From JANQQN01 sp964519665 (GTDB lineage Bacteria > Myxococcota > Kuafuiibacteriia > Kuafuiibacteriales > Kuafuiibacteriaceae): 64,000 nucleotides of DNA. Below, piece after piece: positions 44,340-52,624 of the stretch (positions are counted from its first letter, which is position 1; every line of letters starts with the position of its first letter). Position numbers and translations under genes: made by a program. Under the pieces are notes generated by a model. The model saw only the letters and a program-made list of their open reading frames with translations. It was not told the origin of the DNA and did no database searches. The stretch is taken from assembly GCA_964519665.1 (NCBI GenBank), contig CAZFIV010000007.1:1-64000 (forward strand), in the 5' to 3' direction.

Positions 44340-45964
44340 GGCGCTGTACTCAGCCTTACCGAGACTCGCACCGAGCGGTCGTTGGAGGTCGCGCCGTCGC
44401 TGATGCTCGCCGTGCCGACGCCGACGACCGTCGTGCGAATGCCCAACGCCGAGAGGTCGCCGAGGGCGTTGGCGACCGTTTCGGCGCGCCGACGGCTGAT
44501 CGCGCGGTTGAAGGCGGGCGTGCCCGAAGGGTCGGCTTGCCCGTTGAAGATGAGGTGCAAGCGGGCGCCCGACGCCCACGCCGCTCGGTCCAACCCTTCG
44601 ACGGCCGAGCGCAGCGACTCCACTTCGGCAAGGCTCTGAGGTTCCGATGCGCCCACGGCGAACGACACGCGGTGGCCTTGCACATCTCGGATGGCAGCCC
44701 GCAGGCGCACTTGGTCGGCGCGCGCAAGGCGGGAGGTGTCGAGGCGGCGAACGCCGTCGATCGTCCGAGCCGCCCACGTCGCGCCTCGGTACCAGTCTGC
44801 GCTTGCGGTGCCCGTCATCACCAAAGTGCCTTCCTCGGTCAGCTCGATGCTCACCTCCGGCGGTGGCACCAAGTGCGCCTTGATGTGCTCGACGGCGAGT
44901 CGAGGGTCGCGGGCCACCAGCCAGGTCACCCGGAGTTCGCTTGCGGCGACCAAGGTGGTGGGCACCACCGACTCGAACTCGGGCGCGAGAGGATCGCGCA
45001 GGCCCTTCAGCTCGAGCTGGGTCCAGCCGGTGTGATGGTGAAGGAGTCGATAGCCAGGGGCGTCGCCGAGGCGGACCACGGCCTCGGCCGCCCGCTGGCG
45101 CCACTGCCACTGGTCGGCTACGAAGTAGCCGATGACCACCAGCAGGATGACGGCGAGCGCGTAGAAGCCCCCACGTGGCTGATTCTTCGGTGGTCGCGGC
45201 TGCGACCGAAGGCAATCCTTCAGGGCGGGTTCGACCTCCGCCAACGCTTCGCTGTCGCCGTCGAAAGCGCGGAGGCGGGGACCGTGGTCGGCCACGATCT
45301 GCACCAGAGTCGAGCGGAGCTGGAGACCGATCTCGCTCGGGCCTACGCCCCGGACGACCGCGGCCAGTACGGCGGGACCTCGCTGCTCGACCCAGACGGT
45401 GCGGTCGCCGACCTCGAGGCGGTGAACGCCGTCGTCCTCACTCTCCGAATGTCCGAAGGAGTCTCGAACGAAGTCGCGAATGCCGGTCAGCATGCCCGAG
45501 ACCACCTCGGGGGGCTGCGAAACGACCGTTGGTCGCGCGACGTGCCGGATGAGGAGGCCGGACTCGCGGTGGATGAGGAACACCTGCTCCACGTCGTACA
45601 AGAGGCTGTGCGCGATCGCGATCTCGGCCACGGACCGCCCGGTGCGGGCGGCCTCGATTCGCCATCGAACCGCGCGCAGGCTGATGCTGTTACTGATCAG
45701 TCGATTGGTGGTGTCGACCATCTGTTGGAGCGCTTGCGCGATCGCGCGCCGGATGGCCGGCCCGATGACCGGGAAGATCACGTCGGCCACCGCGTCGCGA
45801 TTTCGCTCGATGGCGACGAACAGACTCTTGCGTACGGGCTCGGCGATCGCCGACGGATGCAGAATAACCTGCCGCAGCTCGCCCAGCTGCACCTCCGCAG
45901 CGTCCTGCTCGGCGGTTTTGGCGGGGTCCGGGATTCGGGAAGGCACCGGCTCGTCGGTGTGCAT
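44336..45964 (-). CDS. Inner-membrane protein: roadblock/longin-like cytoplasmic domain - TM - BON-like - OmpA domain
   Basis: 542 residues from ATG 45964. Residues 30-110 are helical (LHPSAIAEPVRKSLFVAIER, IFPVIGPAIRRAIAQAL). Residues about 120-235 (VEQVFLIHRESGLLIRHVAR, FVRDSFG, VWVEQRGPAVLAAVVRG) have the strand/helix pattern of roadblock/longin-type GTPase partners; this assignment is mine. A single membrane helix spans 267-284. Residues about 345-410 resemble a BON domain, and about 465-540 an OmpA-type peptidoglycan-binding domain (LIFNGQADPSGTPAFNRAIS, RRRAETVANAL). The protein thus links peptidoglycan in the periplasm to the cytoplasm, where the co-translated GTPase could dock. Confidence 0.85.
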   Translation of the reverse strand: MHTDEPVPSRIPDPAKTAEQDAAEVQLGELRQVILHPSAIAEPVRKSLFVAIERNRDAVADVIFPVIGPAIRRAIAQALQQMVDTTNRLISNSISLRAVRWRIEAARTGRSVAEIAIAHSLLYDVEQVFLIHRESGLLIRHVARPTVVSQPPEVVSGMLTGIRDFVRDSFGHSESEDDGVHRLEVGDRTVWVEQRGPAVLAAVVRGVGPSEIGLQLRSTLVQIVADHGPRLRAFDGDSEALAEVEPALKDCLRSQPRPPKNQPRGGFYALAVILLVVIGYFVADQWQWRQRAAEAVVRLGDAPGYRLLHHHTGWTQLELKGLRDPLAPEFESVVPTTLVAASELRVTWLVARDPRLAVEHIKAHLVPPPEVSIELTEEGTLVMTGTASADWYRGATWAARTIDGVRRLDTSRLARADQVRLRAAIRDVQGHRVSFAVGASEPQSLAEVESLRSAVEGLDRAAWASGARLHLIFNGQADPSGTPAFNRAISRRRAETVANALGDLSALGIRTTVVGVGTASISDGATSNDRSVRVSVRLSTAP

Positions 45965-45971
45965 CGACGTC

Positions 45972-46496
45972 CTACGAATCGGGCTCGCCCTCAGGGGGGC
46001 AGATGCGATCGGCCAGCTCGGTGAACAGGGCCGCAAGGGCGCGCCGGTCGAGCCGTTCGGCGGCGAACTTTTCAGCTTGTTCCCGCAGCCGCTCGTCGGT
46101 TCGACCCAGAGCCAGAACCTGCTGCTGAGTGGCCTGCAACTGGTCGCGAACGATCGTGAGTTCGGCTCGGACCTCGGCATACCGCTTCTGATGGCCTTCG
46201 GCGTTGGTCGTGGCGCTGGCCATTGCCTGGCGCAAGCCTTCGAGGGCGGTCGAGGCCTCGCGACGGTCGTGGGCGTGCTCTTCCCGAAGCTGACGGGTGA
46301 CGGCGTTGACCCGGTCCTGCACGTCCGCGAGCTCTTGCCTCAGCGCGGCGACTTCGCGATCGAACCGATCTTCGAGGGCGGTGAGGCGACGTTCGGCCTC
46401 CCGTCCTCGAGGACCAAACAGAATGTCGCGGACCTTGGCCAGGCTCTTGACCGGCGCTTCGGACTGTTGATCGAGCTCGGATGGCGAGTCACCCAT
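45972..46496 (-). CDS. Coiled-coil protein, first gene of the GTPase cassette
   Basis: 174 residues from ATG 46496. After a short acidic start comes VKSLAKVRDILFGPR, then a continuous coiled coil (about 35-140: RLTALEDRFDREVAALRQEL onward), and a conserved-looking C-terminal helix LDRRALAALFTELADRI. No enzyme motif and no membrane segment. The stop is seven bases before the OmpA/roadblock-like gene, so it leads the four-gene cassette. It may be an adaptor or scaffold that brings GTPase and kinase to the membrane protein; this is inference. Confidence 0.8.
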   Translation of the reverse strand: MGDSPSELDQQSEAPVKSLAKVRDILFGPRGREAERRLTALEDRFDREVAALRQELADVQDRVNAVTRQLREEHAHDRREASTALEGLRQAMASATTNAEGHQKRYAEVRAELTIVRDQLQATQQQVLALGRTDERLREQAEKFAAERLDRRALAALFTELADRICPPEGEPDS

Positions 46497-46547
46497 GCTC
46501 CGAGACCATCTCACGTCCGGATCGGGCTGGCGACCCTCCGCGCCGCA

Positions 46548-46571
46548 CTTTGTATCGCGCTTTGTATCGCG
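46548..46571. promoter_or_regulatory. Exact 12-bp direct repeat in the divergent promoter region
   Basis: CTTTGTATCGCG occurs twice without a spacer (46548-46559 and 46560-46571), between the cassette start at 46496 and the response-regulator start at 46596. It is comparatively AT-rich. It may be a tandem operator for the regulator or contain overlapping promoter -10 sequences. No good sigma-54 (-24/-12) site was found. Confidence 0.45.
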
Positions 46572-46595
46572 TTCCGGTTGGGGCAGACTCGGTCT

Positions 46596-48053
46596 GTGGA
46601 GCAACCTACATCGCGGGATTCAGCAGGGGTTGTGTGGGTCGTCGACGACGAAGCCGATCAGCGCATCGTCTTCCGAACCTATCTCGAGAGCGGCGACTAC
46701 GAGGTCGTCGAAGCGGAATCGATCGACGGCGTTCGGGCGCTGGTCCGCAACCCGGACATCGAGCGCCCGGAAGCGGTCGTGCTCGACGTAGGCCTGGGTG
46801 GCCAAAGCGGTCTAGAGCTGCTGTCCCTGTTCAACGACACCGTAGGCGCATCGGTCATCGTGGCGACCGCCAGCCGCGATGTGAAGGACGCGGTGTACGC
46901 CCTCAAGAACGGCGCCTACGACTATTTGACGAAACCGGTGGTCCGCGATGAGTTGCTGATCGCCATCCGTAACGCGGTCGAGCGCCGGCGGATGGAACGA
47001 GAGCTGACCGCGCGCCGGGCGCTGGACGTAACCGGGGTCGACGACGGGCCCGCCATCTTTGCGAGCCTATCCATGCGCTTGGTCCGAACGACCCTCGAAA
47101 AGGTTCGAGACCGGAAAGTCCCCGTTCTGGTGCTCGGCGAGACCGGGACGGGCAAGGAAGTGATCGCTCGTTGGGTGCACGAGACCTCGAGCCGGCGGGT
47201 CGGCCCGTTCGTCGCCGTCAACTGCGCGGCGTTGCCGTCCGAATTGGCCGAGGCCGAGTTGTTCGGGCACGAGTCCGGGGCGTTTACCGGCGCCGAACGG
47301 CAGCGCATCGGCCACTTCGAGGAAGCGAGCGGCGGTACGCTCTTTCTCGACGAGGTCGGCGAGCTCGAACTCGCGGTGCAGGCCAAGTTGCTGCGGGTCT
47401 TGGAAGACAGTCGGGTCACGCGGCTCGGAGGGGCCGCCGTCGACATCGACACCCGGGTCATCGCCGCCACTCATCGAAATCTCCTCGACGAGGTCTCCGC
47501 GGGCCGTTTTCGGCAAGACCTGTACTACCGCCTCGAAGTCATCTCGGTGTATTTACCGCCGCTGCGCGGCCGTCTGGAAGAGGTGCCGGCCTTGGCTGAC
47601 TTCTTGCTTCGTCGGTTCGCACGGGCGGAGGGGTTGACCGAACGACGGCTGGCCGCCGACGCGGTCGAGCGCCTGGCCTCGCACGACTGGCCCGGCAATA
47701 TCCGGGAGCTCGAAAACGTGCTCAAGCGCTCCTGTTTGTTGTCGGAAGGCCCCCTCGTTCACTCCGATCATCTGGTCTTTTCAGCTCCCGCCGGTCCCGG
47801 TGCCATCGCTCCTGTCGGCGGGACGAGCGCTTCGGTGGTCGCTCCGGTAGGAACCAGCGGTCCAACGATGATGCCAGCGGGCGGACCCGCGGAGCACCGC
47901 CGTATGCGGGACATGCCGGCCGATCTGGCCCGGGAGACCATGGTACGCGCGCTCGCCGAGACTCGAGGCAACGTCTCAGCGGCCGCTCGCCGCCTCGGCA
48001 TCGGGCGGTCGACTTTCTATCGACACGCCCGCGCGCTCGGTCTACCCACTTGA
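46596..48053 (+). CDS. NtrC-type sigma-54-dependent response regulator
   Basis: 485 residues from GTG 46596; the frame is open far upstream but only as a shadow of the opposite genes. Receiver domain 11-130 with phospho-acceptor Asp64 (VVLDVGLGG) and Lys in YLTKPV. AAA+ domain about 150-385 with GETGTGKE (181-188), sigma-54 contact loop GAFTGA (228-233) and GGTLFLDEVGEL. A Fis-type helix-turn-helix ends the protein (GNVSAAARRLGIGRSTFYRH). It activates RNA polymerase-sigma-54 at distant promoters once phosphorylated. It is divergent from the GTPase cassette, whose histidine kinase is the nearest candidate partner. Confidence 0.95.
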   Translation: MEQPTSRDSAGVVWVVDDEADQRIVFRTYLESGDYEVVEAESIDGVRALVRNPDIERPEAVVLDVGLGGQSGLELLSLFNDTVGASVIVATASRDVKDAVYALKNGAYDYLTKPVVRDELLIAIRNAVERRRMERELTARRALDVTGVDDGPAIFASLSMRLVRTTLEKVRDRKVPVLVLGETGTGKEVIARWVHETSSRRVGPFVAVNCAALPSELAEAELFGHESGAFTGAERQRIGHFEEASGGTLFLDEVGELELAVQAKLLRVLEDSRVTRLGGAAVDIDTRVIAATHRNLLDEVSAGRFRQDLYYRLEVISVYLPPLRGRLEEVPALADFLLRRFARAEGLTERRLAADAVERLASHDWPGNIRELENVLKRSCLLSEGPLVHSDHLVFSAPAGPGAIAPVGGTSASVVAPVGTSGPTMMPAGGPAEHRRMRDMPADLARETMVRALAETRGNVSAAARRLGIGRSTFYRHARALGLPT

Positions 48054-48096
48054 GGGCACGGTTGGGACCGAACAAGCCGGCGGGACGCGGGGCGGG

Positions 48097-49416
48097 TCAG
48101 GCGCCGAGGGCGCGGTCGAGGTCGGCGATCAGATCGTCGGCGTCTTCGATCCCGATCGATAGGCGGATGACCTCGGGACCGGCGCCGGCCGCGGTCCGCT
48201 GCTCATCGCTCAGCTGGCGGTGGGTGGTCGAAGCCGGGTGCAGGATGAGGGAGCGAGTGTCGCCGACGTTGGCGAGGTGACTGAATAGCTCGCAAGCCTC
48301 GACAAGCCGGAGGCCGGCTTCGTACCCGCCTTCGAGGCCGAAGGTGAAGACCGAACCGGTGCCCCGAGGAAACTGCCGGGTAGCTAAAGCGTGCTGAGGA
48401 TGGTCGGGCAGGCCCGGATACCCGACCCAGCCGACCTTAGGGTGCTCCGCGAGGAAGGTCGCGACCCGGACCGCATTCTCGACGTGACGTTGCATGCGCA
48501 GCGGCAGCGTCTCGATACCGGTGAGGATGTGAAACGCGTTGGTGGGCGACAGAGCGGGGCCGAGGTCGCGCAAAGCCACCGCCCGCAGCTTCATGGAGAA
48601 GCCGAAGTCACCGAAGCTCTCGTAAAAAGAGAGGCCGTGGTACGCCGGATCGGGCGCAGTCAGGGCCGGGAACTTGTCGCCCTGGCTCCAATCGAACCGG
48701 CCGGACTCGACCACGACTCCGCCCATCGACGTGCCGTGACCGGACAGGAACTTGGTCAGCGAGTGCACCACGATGTCAGCGCCGTGCTCGAACGGCCGAC
48801 ATAGATACGGGGAGGCCATCGTGTTGTCGACGATCAGGGGCAGGCCGTGTCGGTGCGCTACGGCCGCCCACTGCTCGACGTCGGCGACGACCGCGGCTGG
48901 GTTGGAGATCGATTCGCAGAAGAGAAATCGGGTCCGACCGTCGACGGCGGCTTCGGCCGCGGCGAGGTCATGGGTGTCGACGAAGCGGCACTCCCAACCG
49001 AAGCGGGCGAAAGAGTGGCCGAATTGGGTCACCGAACCGCCGTACAGCGCCCGCGAGGCCACGAAATTATCGCCCACGCCGAGGAGCGGAAAGGCGGCCA
49101 ACAGCTGAGCGGCATGGCCGGAGGCGCACGCAACGGCGGCCCGACCGCCTTCGAGTGAGGCGACCCGTTCTTCGAGCGCGCTGACAGTCGGGTTGCCGAG
49201 GCGGGTGTACACGAAACCGAAGTCCTGCAGGTTGAAGAGCGAGGCGGCGTGGTCGGCGTCGTGAAAGACGAACGAGGTGGTTTGATAGATGGGTACGTTT
49301 CGGGCACCGGTGTGCGGGTCGGGGACGGTCCCCGCGTGCACCGACCGGGTCGAAAAGCCGTACGGGTTGGGGTTGGGGTTGGGGTTGGGGTTGGGGTTGG
49401 GGTTGGGGTTGCTCAT
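48097..49416 (-). CDS. metY: O-acetylhomoserine (thiol)-lyase, PLP-dependent
   Basis: 439 residues from ATG 49416. Cys/Met metabolism PLP fold: YQTTSFVFHDADHAASLF, YTRLGNPTVSALEERVA, VDNTMASPYLCRPFEHGAD, and the PLP lysine in VHSLTKFLSGHGT. The length and the insertion around SQGDKFPALTAPDPAYHG fit O-acetylhomoserine sulfhydrylase rather than cystathionine gamma-synthase. It makes homocysteine (or methionine) from O-acetylhomoserine and sulfide (or methanethiol). The first residues are eight Asn-Pro pairs encoded by a hexanucleotide array, not conserved in the family. No met box or riboswitch was recognised. Confidence 0.93.
   Translation of the reverse strand: MSNPNPNPNPNPNPNPNPYGFSTRSVHAGTVPDPHTGARNVPIYQTTSFVFHDADHAASLFNLQDFGFVYTRLGNPTVSALEERVASLEGGRAAVACASGHAAQLLAAFPLLGVGDNFVASRALYGGSVTQFGHSFARFGWECRFVDTHDLAAAEAAVDGRTRFLFCESISNPAAVVADVEQWAAVAHRHGLPLIVDNTMASPYLCRPFEHGADIVVHSLTKFLSGHGTSMGGVVVESGRFDWSQGDKFPALTAPDPAYHGLSFYESFGDFGFSMKLRAVALRDLGPALSPTNAFHILTGIETLPLRMQRHVENAVRVATFLAEHPKVGWVGYPGLPDHPQHALATRQFPRGTGSVFTFGLEGGYEAGLRLVEACELFSHLANVGDTRSLILHPASTTHRQLSDEQRTAAGAGPEVIRLSIGIEDADDLIADLDRALGA
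49364..49410 (+). repeat. Hexanucleotide (TTGGGG)n array, about seven to eight copies, in the 5' end of metY
   Basis: On the plus strand the array reads TTGGGG repeated; on the metY coding strand it encodes alternating Asn-Pro immediately after Met-Ser. Each copy is in frame, so slippage changes protein length only. The G-rich strand has many four-G tracts able to form a G-quadruplex. Confidence 0.9.
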
Positions 49417-49454
49417 CGATACACCGCGCGTCGTCGAAGGCAGGAGATGATGTT

Positions 49455-49913
49455 CTAGTTGATGCAGTTCCAAGACAGCTCCCCGTGCAGGCGGCTGAAT
49501 TCTATCTTGGGGCCGCGATTCATCACCACCTGGAGCCCCGCCGCTTCGGCTTGCGCCGCCGCCTCGTCGTTACGCACGGCGAGCTGCATCCAGACAGCCT
49601 TGACCTGCTTATCGTCCTGGAGGCGGATCGCTTCTCGGGTCACCTCGCCGGCCACTTCGGACCGTCGAAAGATGTCTACCATATCGATCGGCGCGGGCAC
49701 CTCGGCGAGGCTTCCATAGACCGGGACGCCGAGCAGGGACTGCCCTGCGGCGCGGGGGTTGACCGGGAGGATCGAGTACCCGCGCGGCATGAGGTACTTC
49801 ATCACGAAGTAGCTGGGGCGCGTCCAGTTGGTGCTCGCGCCGACCACGGCGATGGTGCGAACTCGTTGGAGAATGTCGCGAAGGTACGCGTCGGGATATT
49901 GATCGTGGTTCAT
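49455..49913 (-). CDS. CoA-binding-domain protein (YccU-like)
   Basis: 152 residues from ATG 49913. A Rossmann-type CoA-binding fold: LQRVRTIAVVGASTNWTRPS, GYSILPVNPRAAGQSLLG, IDMVDIFRRSEVAGEVTREA, and VVMNRGPKIEFSRLHGE at the end. These small proteins resemble the CoA-binding domain of succinyl-CoA synthetase alone; their role is unknown. The gene is divergent from polA, with the start codons about 20 bases apart, so both promoters must lie partly inside coding sequence. The stop is 39 bases upstream of the metY start on the same strand. Confidence 0.88.
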   Translation of the reverse strand: MNHDQYPDAYLRDILQRVRTIAVVGASTNWTRPSYFVMKYLMPRGYSILPVNPRAAGQSLLGVPVYGSLAEVPAPIDMVDIFRRSEVAGEVTREAIRLQDDKQVKAVWMQLAVRNDEAAAQAEAAGLQVVMNRGPKIEFSRLHGELSWNCIN

Positions 49914-49932
49914 GTCGAGTAACGTGGACCGC

Positions 49933-52572
49933 ATGGCTGGCGGTTCATCCTCTCCTCCGAAAGCGGTTCTGATCGACGGCTCGGCGCTCATCTACCGGGC
50001 CTACTATGCGATTCCGTCGAACCTGCGCACGCCGTCGGGTCTTTCGACAAACGCGATCTACGGGTTCGCGACCATGTTTCGCAAGCTCATGGCCGGGCGC
50101 CAGCCGCGCTATGGAGCCGTGGTCTTCGACGCACCTGGCAAGACGTTCCGAGACGAAGCCTACCCGCAGTACAAGGCGGAGCGGGCGTCGATGCCCGACG
50201 AGCTGCGGACGCAGCTGCCTTGGATCGACAAGGTCGTGGCCGTACATCGATTTCCGACGGTTCGGGTGCCGGGATTCGAAGCGGACGATGTCATCGGGAC
50301 CCTGGCGCGCCAAGGGGCGAACGACGGAATGGAGGTATTGATCGTCTCAGTCGATAAAGACTTCGCTCAGCTGATCAATGATAACGTCCGAATGTTCGAC
50401 CCATTTAAAGAGGTGACGTACGACGCCGAACTGGTGCGAAAGAAGTGGGGGGTACCACCCGGAAAGTTCGTCGATCTCCTGGCGCTGGTTGGCGACAAGA
50501 TCGACAACATCCCTGGCGTGCCGGGGATCGGCTCGAAAGGGGCGATTCAGCTCCTCGAACAGCACGGTTCGCTCGATGCGATCATCGAGGGCATCGACCG
50601 GATCACGGGCCGGGCGGCCAAGGCCCTCACTCGTCACCTCGATGACGCCCGGCTCAGCCAGACCTTGGCGAAGATCGACTGTGACGTCGCGCTCGAGACG
50701 CCGCTGACCGGATTCGAGTTGTCGCCGCCCAACGCAGCGGAAGTTGACGCTCTCTATCGCGAGCTGTCGTTTTTTTCGCTTCTGTCGGAACAGGCCCAAG
50801 CTTCGGATGAAGAGACCGAAGTGGCCGTGCTCGCCGACGAGGCGAGTCGGACGTCTTTTTTGGCTCGATGGCGGTCCGCGGAGCCTTCGGCGATCATCGT
50901 GTTGACCGACGAGCCGCGCGGGCCGGCGGTCGGATTCGGTCTGGCGGCGGGGGAGGATGACGTCGCCTACCTGCCGAGCAGCGCCGACGCTCTCGAGGCG
51001 CTCGGCGAGCTCCTCGCCGACCCTTCGGTCGAGATTGTGACCCACGACGCCAAGGCGTTATGGCGCTGGAGCAAAGGGGCCGGTATCGAGCTGACCGGTC
51101 TTACCGCGGACACGCAGCTGATGTCGTTCTTGGTCGACCCGACCGGCCTTATTCCTCATCGCCTCGATCAGTTGACGAAGGCGTACCTGCACCACTCGCT
51201 GATGCCCGCCAAGAAGGTTCAGGGCACCGGCAAGAAGCTGAAACGCTTCGACGAGCTGTCGGCCGAGGCGCTCGCACCGCTGGCTGGAGGGTGGGCCCAC
51301 GCGGTGGCCGGGATCCATCCTCTCGTATCGGCGAGGCTCGACGAGGCCGGCCAACGACAGCAGTACGAGCGCCTCGAGCTGCCCTTGGCCGAAGTATTGG
51401 CTGATATGGAGATCGCGGGAGTACTGGTCGACGGACCCGACCTGGCTCGGATGGGTGAAGAGTTTCAGGCTCAGCTCGCGGCCCTCGAGCGAGACATCTT
51501 CGAGCTGGCCGGACGCTCGTTCAACGTCGCATCGACCAAGCAGCTGAGCCAGGTGCTGTTCGAAGAGCTCGGCCTTCCCGTGGTCAAGCGGACCAAGACG
51601 GGCTATTCAACCGATTCCGAGGTGCTCGAACGCCTCGCCCGCAAGCATCCCATCGCCGTGAAGCTTCTGGACCACCGGCGGGTCGCTAAGCTGATCAACA
51701 CCTATACCGACGTTCTCCAGATGGCGGTGGACCCTCGCACGGGGCGAATTCATGCCGACCTGCAGCAGACGGCGGGGGCCACTGGGCGCCTGATCGCGAC
51801 GGACCCGGACCTTCAGCGAACGCCGATTCGAACGCCGGAGGGCAAACGCATTCGCAAGGCGTTCATATCCTCGCCGGGGTGCACCTTGGTCTCGGCCGAC
51901 TGGAGTCAGATCGAGCTTCGAATCCTCGCCCACGTGGCCCAAGATCCAGCCCTTACGGCCGCCTTTCAGAAGGGCGATGACATTCATCGGCGGACCGCGT
52001 CTGAGCTTTTCGAGATATCCGCCGACGAGGTCACGCCCGCCCAGCGCGGAGTTGGCAAGACCGTCAACTTCGCGACGATCTACGGGCAAGGGGCGACCGC
52101 GCTCGCCAAGATCCTGGGAATCGACCGAAAGGTGGCCGAAGCGTACATCGAGCGATACTTCGAGGTGTATTCAGGCGTGCGGGCCTGGCGCGACCAGACC
52201 ATCGAAGCCGCCATGGCCGACGGTTACGTGACCACTCTGCACGGCCGTCGTCGTCTGATTCCCGAGCTGTACGCCAAGAACGTCATGGACCTTCAGACAG
52301 GCCAGCGAGTGGCGGTCAACACGCCGATTCAGGGATCGGCGGCCGACCTATGCAAGCAGGCGATGCTGAATATCGCGCGCGAGCTCAACGAGCGCGGCCT
52401 CGAGAGCCAAATGCTCATGCAAATCCACGATGAACTCGTATTCGAAGCGCCGGATTCTGAGGTGGATGAAGTGGCCGGTCTCGTCCGCCGCAATATGGAG
52501 GAGGTACAACCACTTAGGGTGCCGTTGGTGGTCGATATGGGCTTCGGAAGAACCTGGGCCGATGCGCACTGA
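49933..52572 (+). CDS. polA: DNA polymerase I with apparently inactive 3'-5' exonuclease domain
   Basis: 879 residues from ATG 49933; ATG 49912 is in frame but overlaps the divergent start. The 5'-3' exonuclease domain is about 1-290 (VLIDGSALIYRAYYA, FEADDVIGTLA, DKIDNIPGVPGIG). The middle domain about 300-480 has the 3'-5' exonuclease position but lacks the D-x-E motif (IIVLTDEPRGPAVGFG) and the second and third acidic motifs. The polymerase domain follows with motif A SADWSQIELRILAH (Asp656), motif B GKTVNFATIYGQG and motif C MQIHDELVFE (Asp833). It fills gaps and removes RNA primers in repair and lagging-strand maturation; proofreading is probably absent, as in Taq or Bacillus PolI. Confidence 0.95.
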   Translation: MAGGSSSPPKAVLIDGSALIYRAYYAIPSNLRTPSGLSTNAIYGFATMFRKLMAGRQPRYGAVVFDAPGKTFRDEAYPQYKAERASMPDELRTQLPWIDKVVAVHRFPTVRVPGFEADDVIGTLARQGANDGMEVLIVSVDKDFAQLINDNVRMFDPFKEVTYDAELVRKKWGVPPGKFVDLLALVGDKIDNIPGVPGIGSKGAIQLLEQHGSLDAIIEGIDRITGRAAKALTRHLDDARLSQTLAKIDCDVALETPLTGFELSPPNAAEVDALYRELSFFSLLSEQAQASDEETEVAVLADEASRTSFLARWRSAEPSAIIVLTDEPRGPAVGFGLAAGEDDVAYLPSSADALEALGELLADPSVEIVTHDAKALWRWSKGAGIELTGLTADTQLMSFLVDPTGLIPHRLDQLTKAYLHHSLMPAKKVQGTGKKLKRFDELSAEALAPLAGGWAHAVAGIHPLVSARLDEAGQRQQYERLELPLAEVLADMEIAGVLVDGPDLARMGEEFQAQLAALERDIFELAGRSFNVASTKQLSQVLFEELGLPVVKRTKTGYSTDSEVLERLARKHPIAVKLLDHRRVAKLINTYTDVLQMAVDPRTGRIHADLQQTAGATGRLIATDPDLQRTPIRTPEGKRIRKAFISSPGCTLVSADWSQIELRILAHVAQDPALTAAFQKGDDIHRRTASELFEISADEVTPAQRGVGKTVNFATIYGQGATALAKILGIDRKVAEAYIERYFEVYSGVRAWRDQTIEAAMADGYVTTLHGRRRLIPELYAKNVMDLQTGQRVAVNTPIQGSAADLCKQAMLNIARELNERGLESQMLMQIHDELVFEAPDSEVDEVAGLVRRNMEEVQPLRVPLVVDMGFGRTWADAH

Positions 52573-52585
52573 ATGCAGGCTAACC

Positions 52586-52602
52586 CAGGGTTTCGAAACC
52601 TG
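52586..52602. promoter_or_regulatory. Inverted repeat between polA and the LysR-type gene
   Basis: CAGG-GTTTC/GAAAC-CTG is a near-perfect palindrome (one extra G) starting 13 bases after the polA stop and ending 22 bases before the LysR-type ATG. It could be an operator for that regulator or a transcript-end hairpin; no T tract follows. Confidence 0.35.
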
Positions 52603-52624
52603 ACCCGTGGCATAAAGTTCTTTC

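Noticed and set aside
43863..45215. Long upstream extension of the small-GTPase frame
   Set aside because: Residues before MIQKKVCLLGAF are Arg/Pro-rich and out of frame with the OmpA/roadblock-like gene that occupies the same DNA; the GTPase starts at 44339.
44537..46024. Plus-strand open frame of 495 codons opposite the OmpA/roadblock-like gene
   Set aside because: The minus strand has recognisable domains, start overlaps and operon structure; the plus frame has none.
45480..46595. Upstream extension of the sigma-54 regulator frame
   Set aside because: The receiver domain starts at about 46620 and the extension only runs opposite the divergent cassette; GTG 46596 is a suitable start.
49364..49410. 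Telomere or contamination from a ciliate because of TTGGGG repeats
   Set aside because: The repeat is in frame inside a bacterial metY gene and continues into normal bacterial sequence on both sides.
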